From Marsupella aquatica (taxonomy: Eukaryota > Marchantiophyta), in the NCBI GenBank assembly GCA_973895155.1, contig OZ316899.1:10974001-11038000 (forward strand): a DNA stretch of 64,000 bases. Reading direction: 5' to 3'. The notes below the pieces were generated by a model. The model had not been told where the DNA came from and ran no database searches. It was given only the letters and a program-made list of their open reading frames with translations. A program made the position numbers and the translations under genes. This document shows, piece by piece, positions 22,189-35,000 of the stretch (position 1 is the first letter of the stretch; each line of letters starts with the position of its first letter).

Positions 22189-22770
22189 GATGGCAGAGTT
22201 TTCCCTTGTTCCCGGCTCTGCTACAAACTCACTCCCAACCTCACTCAGTGAGTCTGGATCTGGCTTTCCCTAAACGTTGCCCTTGCCATCCCCGCCTTGC
22301 CCTTGCCTCAGACACTCTTGAGCTCGGCCCAGCCAGCCAGCCAGCCAATCCCCTTGGTCGTCCGTCCAGTAGCAGCAGGCAGTCAGGCCCTCGTCCCAGC
22401 TTTTTGCTTCCACAAAAACTGGAGTCTCAAATGCATTGCGTCACCCCTCCCGCTTCGATGAGCAAGCCCTCAAACAATTCTCCAATCTCCAATCACACTC
22501 GCCCTACAAACAATCCGTGTCCCAAAGCCTGGGTGTTGTAGTCTCTACGGATCACAATGCCTGCATGGAGCAAAGAAAGACGCTAATTGACACTTTACCA
22601 ATTCACGATTGAAATCCCTCTGCCACGGAACAAAATAAGAATTCTCAGTTTCAAAATTGGGGCGCTAGCGCCATTTTCCAAATCAAGTAGAGTACACTTC
22701 AACAATCTTTATAATTACATTTTCCAAGTGAGATGAAGATCAATGGTGCGGGCCAGTTGCTGCGGTGTCG

Positions 22771-22900
22771 ATCCATGGCCTCTAGGCCACTTGCTGAAGT
22801 GTCAATCCCTGGCCTCCAAGCCACTTGCCAAAGCATCAATCGATCCATGGCCTGGCCACTTGCAAAAGTGTCAATCCATGGCCTCTAGGCCACTTGCACC
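22771..22900. repeat. 34-bp tandem repeat x 4
   Basis: Units beginning 'atccatggcctctaggccac' at 22771, 22805, 22843 (shortened) and 22874. Confidence 0.85.
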
Positions 22901-22941
22901 TTTTCATAAAGTAAGTTTGAAATACTTTGGGCTCATTTTCA

Positions 22942-24187
22942 ATGGTTGAGCCCTGGCTTATCCAACGAGCAGTAGAGGGGAGACAAGTCAACATAATTGA
23001 TTTGGATTTGTATCTGGACCCTCCTCCTCCAGCAGTTGTGTCTCCTCCTCCTTCCTATCCAGGCACGCCTCCCCAACCTGCTGAAAAAAGATTTCTATCA
23101 TGAGGAAACGTAGCTTGAGTCAGGACACTGTTCACAGTGGCAAAAAGTTAGGGAGAGATACTTTTGTCATTACTGTTAGAAACTCTCAAACTAGTTCCTG
23201 TCAGCGAGGGTCCCTTGAGAGTACAAATCCTGAGGGCTCCCCTAGCCCATCGTTACATTCTTCTAGAGATGCACGAGCTTGTTCAAAGGGTCAGGTGCCA
23301 TTTCAAACAACATTGCCATCTTCTCGGACTCCACACACTTTTCTAGCAGATCAGGTGCCCGAGACAAGCATTGCACATGCAGAGATTCCAGACATGGAGG
23401 TTACACGTCAGAAGTCCTCGGTAAATGCTGGCAAGTGGGTACAACTTCAACTTTTGAGAAGAGAGATAAAGCAAGCACAAGAGTCTATTCAGTTTTTACT
23501 CAAAGCAAATCAAAGTGCATTGAAGAATAGTGAAGAACCGCCTGCTCACTGTAACCCAAGAATTTTGAAGAGAATTTCAAACTCTGTTGTCAGCCACCTG
23601 CTCTTGGACAAAGAGCTACTCTATCCTACAGAGGATATTCAGCAAGAGGCATTGCTGCATGAATTTGGAATTTCTATCGAAGACAAGAAATCTTGTGATG
23701 AATTCGTGAGAGCCTGGAACAACACTACCAGTCAACCAAATTTCAAAGCAATCATGAAAGATGCAATGAGGAGGAGAAAAGGATCGCTCACAAAGGTAAG
23801 CCTTCAACAAGATCAGAAGTAAAATACTATTCACTCTCCTTATGCTGTATAATTATTCTAAAATTCTAGTACTCTTTTATTTTGCAGAGTCTCAAAGATG
23901 GGCTGTATCAACAATTGGGAGTCAGGAAGTATCACAGAGGATCAACTTTATAGGAGAAAGAATATTTCATAAAAGAACTACAGGTCCACACGCACAATGA
24001 CGCATGGAGAACCTCTGAGTCAGATGGAATATGGGACCCTTGGGGTTCTTTAGCAGTGCATGCTGCCATTTCCAAGGCAATCTTTGGAGTTCACTATATC
24101 CCGTCTGACATAATTTCACTGTCTCTTGATCTGGCTGCTTTCATATTTTATGTGCTAACTTTGGCTATGGAGGACCGGAATCTATAG
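22942..24187 (+). pseudogene. Unrecognised gene, frameshifted, at least two exons
   Basis: A 53-codon Pro-rich opening frame (ATG 22942) overlaps by ATGA a 240-codon frame (23100-23822). A good GT-AG intron (about 23,795-23,886, donor GTAAGC, acceptor TTTTGCAG) joins the latter in phase to a second segment that reads to a TAG at 23,950 and, past it, to about 24,187. The central part is a predicted helical region ('LRREIKQAQESIQFLLKAN') followed by an acidic helical domain. I recognise no family. Stops and the frame change suggest decay. It is on the opposite strand to the host gene fragments around it, so it may belong to an unidentified DNA transposon. Confidence 0.4.
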
Positions 24188-24715
24188 GGCAACGAAAGAC
24201 TACTCTGGCAGGTGAGTTGGAGGAAATGTCGCAGAAAATTGTTGAATGGGAGCCATATATGAAGCGCATAGCAATTAAGTGTCCTGACGCTTAGTATGAC
24301 AAGAAGCTGATGTATGAACCTGACAAGTTACTTTTCTGAAAAATAAAACAGGCCGACAATCTACAACTAGTCAGTTGATAGCTATAATCTGCGACTAGAT
24401 AGTGGACCTACTTTAGTTGTATCTACTTACTGTTGCAAACCAGATAAACTCTGCGTACTTGTCATTTTCTTTTTGTTTAGTTGTTATTCTCTGTTGCAAA
24501 TCCAGAGAATCAAATAAAGACGGTCGAGCCGTTACTGGACCCCATGCATTTGCCGCTGCCACTGTTTCCTGAAGTTTGCCGCAAACTGCCTGCTGATGAG
24601 GGACAGGTGCCACTTCCAGCAGATGATGGACAGGTGGATGCCCACCCCATGGTACCCCACTGCTGCCAGCTGTAGACGGTCAAGGCGGTGCACCAGCCCA
24701 TGGTCCACTACTCAC

Positions 24716-25835
24716 AGGAAGAGCTTTGTGTTGCTTTTCAGACGTAGCCACATTGAGCAACCTTTCTAACCGCATATTGATCCCAAGGCTACCTAAGAAC
24801 TTCAAAGGTGATCCGCGGGGATATAATGAAGGGATTGTCGGTGACCCATTCCTGTAGAGATTGCCAAAAACACAACAGAGGTCAACTCACACGGTCTAGA
24901 TGCACAAATTATGTGACAACTAACCAAAATAACCCTTCGTAGCCAACAACGGGCTCTCCTGTCAAAACATAAAGAGATTGTAGACTACTGAAATAGTGAA
25001 GGGGTTACTTTGTTATTTTCAAACTTGAGCCACTCTCTTCATTTTCATCAACTTGGTGGTATTTTGTTCATCTTTTGCCTTTCTAATCAAGAACCACAGC
25101 TACCCACAATAAAAAAACACAAATACATAGCATTTGCAGTTACAAGTTTTTAGGCTATCTGACTGAGCTGAAGTATTGCAAGCTAAGCAATCCCCATTCC
25201 AAATGCCTCAGGTGGTATTGACTGGGAACTCAAAGTACTCTATTTGAGCAGCTGACATACCACAGATAGATGTACGAACTGCCAGCTCTAAGTTTAAGAG
25301 ACGAAGTGAAATGAACGATGAAATGCCCATAAAGGACCCCACCTCAAACATGAGACTGTATTTTCCATCCCCATTCCGCATCCTCAGATAGGATTGACAT
25401 GTTTCTGGGTCTTCACCGGGTGGCAAAAGATAGATGTCGTACGTTTCTTCGTTCGTGACTGCATTATCACTGCCAAGTGCTTCACGAATTTGATCTTCAG
25501 ATACCACCCTTGCAGACTGTATTACACCAATCTATAAATTAGTATTTTCCAATGGCAAAAGGATTAAGTTCGTCGAGCACTAGACCTCTGAAGATTAGAC
25601 ATTATAATGAAAATCACACAAAGGGCCACTCTTCAAGTGCTCTCAATCTCAGTTATCTTGTTTTTATATCCAATTGTATATGCTGCAATGGAACGCTATC
25701 CCTTGAGCTCAAGAAGACCCAATGGACACCCATCCATGGGTGCACGTCATGCGAAATGTAACAATTGCTCCCAATATGTTAACATGGAACTAAGTGTGAC
25801 CTAGACAATCCCTTGGAAGAAATTTCAGAATATAA
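24716..25835 (-). pseudogene. TTM/uridine-kinase-like gene, 3' exons (left of the CACTA insertion)
   Basis: Minus-strand exons: 25832-25825 (end of the exon split by the transposon), 25516-25343 ('SARVVSEDQIREAL...YDIYLLPPGED...SYLRMRN...YSLMFE', donor GTGGGG) and 24851-24716 ('EWVTDNPFIISPRITFEV', then out of frame). These are the CYTH (triphosphate tunnel metalloenzyme) segment of plant TTM1/TTM2-type proteins, which couple a uridine-kinase-like P-loop domain to a CYTH domain. The last exon loses frame after ITFEV and its tail no longer resembles the family. The donor of the split exon is not recognisable. See 40589-41538 for the upstream exons. Confidence 0.8.
25833..25835. repeat. CACTA target site duplication (left)
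   Basis: TAA, repeated at 40589-40591; 3-bp TSDs are characteristic of CACTA elements. Confidence 0.85.
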
Positions 25836-25866
25836 CACTACAACACTATCGGCCGGTTTTGCGAAG
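25836..25866 (+). repeat. CACTA left terminal inverted repeat
   Basis: CACTACAACACTATCGGCC followed by a TTTTGCGAAG core; pairs with 40559-40588. Confidence 0.88.
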
Positions 25867-26620
25867 ACAATCTCATTGCAACTAACAAGCCCCTGATTTT
25901 CACAATTATGGCCATTGCAAACATACGCGCATCGCACCACCTTCGCACTTTGTGAACCTAATAACTTCGCACGCGGACCATCGCAACGGCATTGCAACAC
26001 CATGGCAAACTGCAAAGCTGAGAGGTTCGCAAGATTCAATACTTGTGCGATCCATTATACGTCGCATAAGGTTCGCAAACATACATGCACACGTCCCGCG
26101 CGGGCGTCGATATTTGAGAAGGATTTACCATCGCATCATATTTGCAAAAGATACTAGTTCAATTGTTTTGATGGGGATTGTATGACAAAGAGCGATACCG
26201 GTGATTTCAGAAGTTTGTGAACGGTTTCGATTAGGAAAGTGCAATCCTAGAAGTATCACAAAAACCCGACATATTTGGATCTGAAGTTCTGAAGTTAATT
26301 GACTCAAAAAGTGCGACGCCTTGGGGTTTATATTGTGCGATGGGAATGAGTTCTTAAAGGGTTCGCAAAATTATGATCACAGAGGATTCAATACATTATT
26401 TGCGAGGGGTTTTCCTTGGGACCCAATGTGGAAGGCAAAATTGTTGTTTTATAAAATGGAAAAGCATGAACAAAATGATAGGGCTTCAAAGAACCCTATA
26501 CATGGACAAGAGGGGAGAAATATCTGATGCTAGGTCCGCCCTTCTAAACCTATGCTGCCTCTTCCTACCCTAAGCTTCGGCATGACAAGTCACTCTCATG
26601 CATGTATCTCTACAAAATAA

Positions 26621-28643
26621 CTAGAATGGGCTCTTGTGGCTCCTCTTGGTTGGCTTCTTGGTTGGCTTCTTGCCCTTATCCTTCCGGGGATCCTGTTGGT
26701 GACGGGTGCGTGATGGCCATCGGCGCTCCTGCTCCTGCTGCTCCTCCTGCCCCTCCTGCTCCTCCTCCTCATCCTCAGGGTCCTCCTCCTCCCCCTGGTC
26801 ATCAACGTGTGCTAATGACACACGACTACCACCACTACCACGGTGGGAAGAACCTACCTCACGACTACTCCCCCCCGAGCACCACTAGTACCAGGAGTAG
26901 CCCCCTCATCATCATCACTACTGCTCACATCAGCACCCGACCCCTCAGGCTCATCCGAATCCTGCATCCATTACATATAGGTAGTTTCCGCAAGACATAA
27001 AGGGTCACTCACAATGTTCGCATGCTAATCATATGGTTCACACTTAGACACTTACAGAAGCCAACTCGGCATCTACCATCGCAAAGAGGTACTTTCGTCC
27101 ATGCTCTATCGCCACCTCAATATGCTTTTTTGATATCTTCCTTTTGTACCCCCGTTACTGCCATGCATAAAACCAATTAAAATTGGTTAAATTTGCCCTT
27201 AAGCATACCCTATAGCCACAAGTGACGCCTAAATCCTCAACTACTAAACACGACCCCAAAAAAATTTAAAATTCAAATTTGCGAACCTATAAGCATGGCA
27301 ACTTGCAAACCACATTTTTTGCGAAGGCGTTGCGATGGAGTTTGCGATGCGCATTTGTTCGCAAAGGCATCGGAAAATTGAAATGGAAAAAGTCCATCAT
27401 AGACTTTGCGAGGGGTTTGCAAACAAATGTGCATCGCAACACCTTCGCAAACTGTGTTCCCAAGAGTTTTTAAAATTTGCCAAAAATTCTAAGTGTCAAA
27501 GTTGCCCTAAACTAGTAACCAAGCAAGCATGCACAACAGCAAGAACATTCGGGGATGTCATTCACTTGCATTGCACAACTCTGAAAGGAATAGAGAGGTT
27601 AGGGAGGAGCAAGAGGCACTCACAAAGTGTGACTTGAGGCCGGGGAGCCCGCCTTGACCCAACTTGTGGACTGGATTGGGGGTGGATTTCACTCGTTTGG
27701 CTGCATGTGTGAAACGCTTGGGTGGCTTTCCCTCCTGGTCGGCCACCTTCTGCATCTCAACTACCTTCTGCTCAAGTGGCTTTAGGTCATGGTCAGGGGG
27801 GAGCTTCCCGGCCTCCTTTGCTTTCAAGGCTCGATCTAGATTGCCCTTCCACTCTTCCAACTCGTGAGCTGCCTTAATTTGCACCTCAATCTTGTAAAAC
27901 AAATTCCAGATGTCCTTGGTGAAGTGGAGGGGTCTGCACAAGTTCCTGTATGATCTCAAGTCTTTCAGGTGGGCTCTAATCTTCATCCTGTCATGGTATT
28001 GCATTTGAGACATAGAATTTGAAATCTTATCTGCCAACCATTGCTCATCTATGTCAGGCCCATTGCGAAATGCATCCTTGATTTGGTTGATGACCCTCTT
28101 TCGCTCTGCCTTCTCAATCTTCCCCCACTGCATGCCTCGTGAGAAATTGCTTGTGATAATCTGCTTGATTGTGCTCTTAGCCCCTGCATACGCTAGCTCA
28201 GTTGGAGTCCCACTCGTCTCCAAGGCAATGAATGGAAGTTTTGTTCTTGCTTCCTCTTTCTGACGTTGCTCCTCCCTCTGTTTTCGAATTGAATCTCTCT
28301 CCTCTCTTCTCTTCTGCTTCTCTAGGGCTTGAGGAGAGGCAACTCCCGACTTAGTTCTTTCCTCTCTCTTCCTTTTTTTCTCTCTAGCCTTCTCTTCAGC
28401 TGCGGCCCTCTCCTCCCCTTCTCTAGTAGCTTGTCCTGCTACAATCCCAGTTTGCAAAACCTGTCCAAGAATGGCACTCAAAGAGGCAAGCCCTACTGGA
28501 GAATTGAGATTCACTTCTCCCAATTGTGCAGCACTGAGATGTTGGGCCACTAAGTCTGCCCAGGCATTCTTCTCTTTCTCTGGATTTCCCCCATTGCCAC
28601 TACCACTACCACCTTGCCCTCCACTCCCCTCACCGGTAGCCAT
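26621..28643 (-). CDS. CACTA accessory gene, possibly TNPA-like (three exons)
   Basis: The first exon starts at ATG 28643 and ends at a GTGAGT donor near 27,631. A possible middle exon is 27157-27056 (donor GTAAGT), and a last exon runs from 26961 (after an ATGCAG acceptor) to a stop at 26621-26623. The protein has a Gly/Ser-rich start, a strongly basic Lys/Arg/Glu coiled region (residues about 85-140), a helical domain resembling the plant 'Ptta/En/Spm transposase' region ('FSRGMQWGKIEKAERKRVI', 'LKDLRSYRNLCRPLHF'), and an acidic then Lys-rich C-terminal exon. TNPA-type proteins bind subterminal repeats and help TNP2. Exon joining is inferred, and the middle exon has a stop in one phase, so the gene may be damaged. 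Confidence 0.5.
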
Positions 28644-29099
28644 AGCTCCCCTCTCTCACAGTCTCCCTTGTACTGTCGCGCGCGCCCCGGCCCTTCTCGT
28701 CTCGCTCAAAAACTGAAATGAGCCCGAATGCGAGCTCCCGCCGATGTTTACGCCGTTCAAAAATGGGTTTGCGATGACATACGCATGGGAAACTGCAAAG
28801 CCCGCGCCCTCGCAAATAGTCTCGCAACTTGCAAGGCACTTCCAAATCTATTCCCTTCGCAAGGCCATCGCAACCCGCAGAAGACCCAAAAAGTTGTTCT
28901 CAGCCTCAGTTTTTGCGAAGTAAGTGCAAAGGCCGTAGGTTCACAAAAAGATTCTCTAACTTGTGAAATAATTTGCAAGGCAGGTCTTATCGGTTTAGGG
29001 TTGGAAAACACTTTGGGGTGTCAAACGCCTATTAAGGTTTGTCAAACGACATTTAAGGTATGTTAAGTGCCCATAAGTTAACATGGAAGGGGTGTCAAT

Positions 29100-30110
29100 G
29101 GATGTTTGGGTTGTAAGGATAACTAGAATATAAGTTAACAAAGGTTTGGGTTTAATTAAAGGTTAGGTTTATATTTGGTTTTAATCTAGGAGTATTTGGT
29201 TTAATTAAGGGGGTTAAAACTTGGGTTAGGTTGGAATAAAAGGGTTGGGTTTAAATTAATGGGTTTGGCTTAGGGTTTTAATTAATGGGTTTGGCTTAGG
29301 GTTCAAGGTAGAGGTTTGCATTAGGTTGTGAGTAATTACAGGGGTTGGGTTTGGTTTTAGTTGAGGGGTTGAATTGTGGTTGTTTTTTAAAGGGATTGGG
29401 TTTGGTTTTTAGTTGGGGGGTTTAATTGTGGTTTTTTTAAAGGGGTTGGGTTTCTAATGTAAGTGTTTGGGTTGGGGTGTAACATGATATAGGGTTGGAT
29501 TTGGTTCTAATTGAGGGGGTACAATTTTTGCTTAAGTTTTTAAAAAGGGCCTCAATTTAGGGGTTAGGGTGAAGTTTAGAATAACTACAGGGGTGGGGGT
29601 TGGCCTATATAGGTAAAGTAAGGTGTAGATAGGGTAAGGGTTTTATATGTAATTGGGGGATTTGGGTTGGGTTTAGGGTAAAGGTTTGAATTTTTAATGA
29701 GGGATTTGGGTATTGGTTAGGATAAGGGTAAGGGTTTAGGGTGCTTGAGGGATTTGGGTTAGGTTTTAATGAAGGGTTTCATTTCATGGTTTGGGTTTAG
29801 GGTAGGGGTTTGGGTTTAGGGTAAAGGTTTGAATTTTTAATGAGGGATTGGTTAGGATAAGGGTAAGGGTTTAGGGTGATTGAGGGATTTGGGTTAGGTT
29901 TTAATGAAGGGTTTCATTTCATGGTTTGGGTTTAGGGTAGGGGTTTGGGTTTAGGGTAAAGGTTTGAATTTTTAATGAGGGATTTGGGTATTGGTTAGGG
30001 TGAGGGTAAGGGTTTAGGGTGATTGAGGGATTTGGGTTAGGTTTTAATGAAGGTTTCATTTCATGGTTTGGGTTTAGGGTAGGGTTTGGGTTACTTATAT
30101 TTCTTTCTCT
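29100..30110 (+). repeat. Degenerate TTTAGGG-like (telomere-type) repeat tract
   Basis: About 1 kb rich in 'gggttta', 'ttaggg' and 'gggttagg'. From 29,671 it becomes a higher-order tandem repeat, with units starting 'gtttagggtaaagg' at 29,671, 29,814 and 29,949 (periods 143 and 135 bp). It lies inside the CACTA element, so it is not a chromosome end. Confidence 0.8.
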
Positions 30111-30523
30111 ATCTCATTAACATGGAGTGGAAAACTCTTTGGCGTTGTAGGGCACTTCCCCATGTTTTTTAAAGTTTTGGCTAATGCATGATAATGCCTT
30201 GCGAGAGCCCGGGCATCTGAAAGGTATAACGTTTTCTCATGCATTTCTAGTCATTGCTGTAAATATGGAGGGTTACAATCTATCATCCTTTTTTTCTGGT
30301 TCACCATAAGGCATGGCTTAATTCATTGTATATTGGCAGATTTTCCCCTCCTTCCAGATTTGGTTCATGAAATTTGAGCCACAAGATCCGTCAAGGCATT
30401 GCTAAGCCCGGGTCTCATAAAGGTATTTTTTGTCAATTCTTTTTAATATGTTTAGGTAGGGATTATCAATGATGGTTTTGGTGAAGTTTTTACTAATCGC
30501 CTTCCAATTGCTATACTTGTCAG

Positions 30524-31684
30524 ATGTCTTCATCCTCTACAACTTCCACCACATCAGATTCCTCTTCCGATGAAGCAAGTCGTCCTCCTCCTCAGCCTGA
30601 ACCAACCGTACGTCGACCTAGTGGTCCACCACGCCAACTTTGTGGTTGTAAAAAATGTGTGGGGATGGTTGTCCAAAAGTCATATGTATGTGCGGAGCAC
30701 ATTGCTCGATATGGCCAACATCGAGGTCTTACACCGGGAGCTTCTTCATCCCGTATGGTGAGTTGTAAACTTACTGTGATTTCCATTTTATTTTGTAAAT
30801 CTTGCTAGGTAGCATAAAATAAAATTTGGGAGGTTCATCACACTCACTTGGTTCCATTTCTTCCTATAGGTATCCAGTAGGCCTACACCCACTACACCAA
30901 CACCCTATGTTACCTCACAAGGAGTTCTAGATGCTATAGGCTCAGCACTTTCACAAGCTTTTTGTTTAGTGGCAGCAGGGCAAGGTAGTGTTGGGACAAT
31001 TCAGGGTGACGGTATTGTTACAAGAGGGAAAAAAAAGTCAAAAAGACAGCCTAGAGGGGAAGTGGATCAGTACACTTGTAGGGTTGATGGTAGATGGGGC
31101 CCTTGTACCTTCACAGGGAAGTGTGTTCCTATCATAAAGGATTGGAATCCGGAGTGCCTTGGTTTGCCATGTGATATAACCTATGGTGAGGAGATAGAAG
31201 TTTGGGGAAGACGTTGGGTTGTCAAGAGTTCGACCCTAGGGGAGAGGCATGGGTATGGGATTTTCTCTTGTCAGGACATTATTGTGGATGATATGGGTGG
31301 AAAAGGGCGCTCTTCGGATGGACCAACGTTGTTCCCGTATGATGACCCATTTACAAGATGAGACATTGGAACATGATCCTTGTTCAACACCCTGAGTGGA
31401 AGACTTATGCATTGGACATGGATACTTTTGATGGTTGCACCAGAAAGTATTGTGACCAGCGTATAATTGATGGTGATCCCATACGTAGTGGGAATATTGT
31501 CGGTTTCATCAACAGTACTATGGGGACCCAGCCTAAGCGTAGGAAAAACTGTGAATGGGTTTTTGTTGATGGTCCCCCTCCAGCCCCTTATGGGCAGAGA
31601 TATCATCATGACCATTGTCTAGTTGTAACTAATAGGACCATTTTGGCTGGAGAGGAGTTGTTTACACATTATGAATGGGATTAG
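30524..31684 (+). pseudogene. SET-domain protein carried in the CACTA element
   Basis: Exon 1 from ATG 30524 to 30757 is Ser-rich, then has 'CGCKKC' and a further Cys/His pair, a possible zinc site. A GT-AG intron (30758-30869) leads to exon 2. Exon 2 carries 'RRWVVKSSTLGERHGYGIF', the N-SET G-x-G motif. The frame ends at a TGA (31359-31361). The SET core continues in another frame from about 31,355: 'IDGDPIRSGNIVGFINSTMG' (N-x-x-x-F-I-N motif) and 'AGEELFTHYEWD' (the E-L-x-x-x-Y motif). SET proteins methylate lysines, usually on histones. One frameshift, or an unrecognised small intron, separates the halves. The pre- and post-SET cysteines are not evident. Either it is a captured host gene or a standard component of this CACTA family. 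Confidence 0.7.
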
Positions 31685-32013
31685 GATTACTTTAGGGACA
31701 TGTATTATACGTTCATCGTATGTGAACGTATGTTTTGTAATGACATGTTCTTTTCATATTGTTAATAATATGTTTCGAGCACTACTATATTTGGAGTTAA
31801 TTTCATTGTGAATGCTTTATTGTATTGTCTATAGAATGTGCGGCCTAGTCAAGATATGTTGCCAAGGAGGTTGAGAGCTACATATCAAGAAATGGGCTTT
31901 GTGATGCCTAGCCAGGAATCACTCGACTAGTTTAAGTGGAATTGGGAAGTGTACCCTAGAAACACCTTAGTATAGTTACAGAAATAAGAAAATATAAACA
32001 ATTAAGGGTGACT

Positions 32014-35000
32014 ATGGAACCCGAGCCGAGACCGGAAGTAAGGACACCAGGGGAGAGAACACGATTAGGGTTAGGGCACGATAAATGCTGGCGGCTAGGG
32101 GTCACCAACGGGAGAGAAACGCCGAGGAGGAGAGGGGTAAGGACCGCTCGCAAAGAGTTGTGGCTCATTTGCAGGCACGAACTGGGCAGACGACTACGGG
32201 CGGCCAACTACTATCAGTTGCTTAAGCAAGCACTCAGGGGGGGAGCAGATACCGACTGTCAACTCGATAAGGGTATGAGCAACGTCAATCAAGCGGCACA
32301 TTTTTGGGGATGCCTGTTCGAACGGGCAACTGAGTACATTGGGACTTACAAGGACGAAGAATCGGAGAGAGCAGCTCGAGAACGGCAGGAGCTCGCTCGA
32401 TTGTGGGAGCTGCAGAAAGCTACCTTCTTAGGAGGAGAACTCAGCAAGGCCAAATTCTTGTGGACTCCTACTACCAATCAACTCGACGACCTTCTGTTTT
32501 GCGAAGGCAAAGTCATCGGCATCCTCAAAGCCATCAAACGCTGCAACGACCTACACTGGGAGTTGAAGGGTAGCACGGAGGGGTGGACAAAGGCAACCGT
32601 GCTCGGAGAGACATCCACGGCAGCCGAGATGAAGAGGAAGGGAATTAACAACGACGAGGCCACCCCGGCAAAAAGAACGAGGTCGGCGGCACCAAAGAAA
32701 CCAACCGAACAGCAGAGCAGGAGGCAGAGAGAAGCCGAGGAGGAGGAGGTCGACCCCATCAACGCCATTCCAACGAGAGATGACACCTGGAAAGGCTGGG
32801 CGGCGATCCTCCCCAAGGAGGTCCAATTACACTTTGCAAGAGAGGAGGATGCATGCTTTACGGCTATGCAGACTCGGAAATATCAGGGCTTCATGGCCGG
32901 ATCCGGCTTGGAAGCCTTTGTAAGGTTACCGTGGCTGAAGCCGGAGGTGCCAAATTCAGACTTACTAGAATTCGTGGGATCATGGGAGTCCGAGACCAAT
33001 TCCACAAGGGTGTATGGGAAGGAATTCTATCTCACTCCCTAGGTGATTGCCGAAGTATTTGGCTTGCCGATGGGCAATAAGACCAAGGTAGATACCAAGA
33101 AGACCTTGCCAGACACGGAGTTCAGGTCGTTTCCAGGGCCTTCAACAAAGAATGGTTTTTTCCGTAACACTTGCACCAACCCGCATATAGGAGAGATTAT
33201 CGATTTCTTGCGGGTGACCATGCATTGCAACTGGCCGAGAGCAGAGATCGGCAAGGCACAGGTCTATCTGGCAGAGAGGCCAGACCCAAGCCGAGACTAC
33301 AACGGTTACCTCCTCACTCAACTAAAGAAGATCTTGAAGGAGGAACAGCTGGTGATTGGCAAGGGAAGTGTATCCCGGCTTGGCTATCACATGCCGCTAT
33401 TGTGCCGGTATGCCTGAAGTAAGACCTTTGCCCCGGTACTTCCCCTATAGGCAAGGGCACCAGAGGAGGTTCCGGAATAGAGGCCGGCAATGGAGAAACC
33501 TAAACCGCCCGACAGTCCTACAATCGAGCAGGTGTTTAGGCCAAGGACGGAGGACTTGCCAATGCAGCAACCAGGCATGCAGAATCTGCTGAAACTGCTG
33601 GAGAAAGAAAAGAGAACGGCTATGGCATCGGTAACAACAACAACAACGGCAACAACAACAATATAGGACACTGCTCCAAAGGTAGGCCTAAACCGGCTTA
33701 CAAGGGAAAACCCCTTTATTGGAGTCAAGGAGAGAAGGAGGCCGGAACACGAGCCGGGAGTCCGGATGTATGTAGGAGCCTCTAGTCCCAAAGCCGAAGA
33801 GAAGCAGGCCGTAGCTCCCGGCCCCGACAAGGAGAACAAGAGATCAACACGGAAGCCGGAGGAGGAACCAAGACCGGCAAGAGGAGAAGCCGTGTTCACA
33901 ACAAAATCAGGAGAACAGCGGGAGAAGCCGGTAGTCCAAGCCGAGGAGGAGGCGGTGGAGGACTACAGCAATGATAACTCCGGCTACGGGACGGATCATC
34001 ATGTTCCAGGAGTAAGGACATGTGGCCCGTTTATCCCCACACTCCCAAGAGTAGTCCGAGGGGACCCAAGCCAGCAGAGCAGCCGTGAGTCTCCCCCGCC
34101 AGATGTCGCTCCCCCAAGCTTTGATGGCATAAAACAGACGGCGCAGGAATTTCAGGAGTGAATGAGGGAGGAAGAGGAGGCAGCCCTAGCTAGGGAGAAG
34201 GATTTACCAGGAGGAGAATGGCCAGAGAACATCAGACGGCTTGCAGAAAAACGAAGCAGCCCTCCGGCCATGATAGAGGAGATCCGCAAGGTGGCTTGGG
34301 AACAAATGCCGCGGTGGATGATGCCGATGACTTCTACTTCCTCCACCTATGCTAAAAATAGAGCCATGGAGTATGGGGAGATGTGTGGAGAACTAGCGCT
34401 CAGCATCTTTGGGGAGGAGTTGGAGCAGGGACCCTTTTTCCAGAGGGAGATGTTGGAGAAGCGCCATTTAGAAGAAGCAGTGGCCTTGGAAAGAAGCAAG
34501 AAGGACGAGGTCATCCGTCGGCTTAGGGAAAGGGAAGCCGAAATCAAGGACCTAAGGGCGGCCAAGAAAGCCCAAGATGAGCTGCGGATTAAGCGGCATG
34601 AGCTAAATATCATGCACGGCCAGTTGGATACCGCACAGTCTGATAATCGGATGATCGAGAATCTACTGACGCAGACCCAAGGAGAGTTGGCCGATGCGAT
34701 CAAGGAGCGGGAGAAGTGGAAGCGAGAGCTGAGGGATGCAGAGGAGGCCCACATAACAGCCAACAACCGGGCCATGGCGGAGACCCAGAGAAGGGAAAGG
34801 GCGTTGAAGGGGGAGCTCGAGGTTATCCGCGGAGCCCTTAAGCAGAAGGAGGCTGAGTTAGGGAAATCCTATCAAGGGATTATTGCACTGTAGCAGGAAC
34901 TTGCGTCCCTGACGGCCAGCTTCAAGGCCGACCTATGGGAGAAGGATGACCAGCTCGACCAGACTTATGCCAAGATGAATAAAATGGAGTCTGAGGTTGT

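Noticed and set aside
26596-26888. Ser/Arg-rich and Pro-rich frames overlapping the end of the TNPA-like gene
   Set aside because: Alternate frames of an acidic Glu-rich coding repeat; only the acidic/Lys-rich frame fits the exon.
29100-30110. Possible chromosome end (telomere)
   Set aside because: The repeats are degenerate and lie in the middle of a CACTA element with intact ends on both sides.
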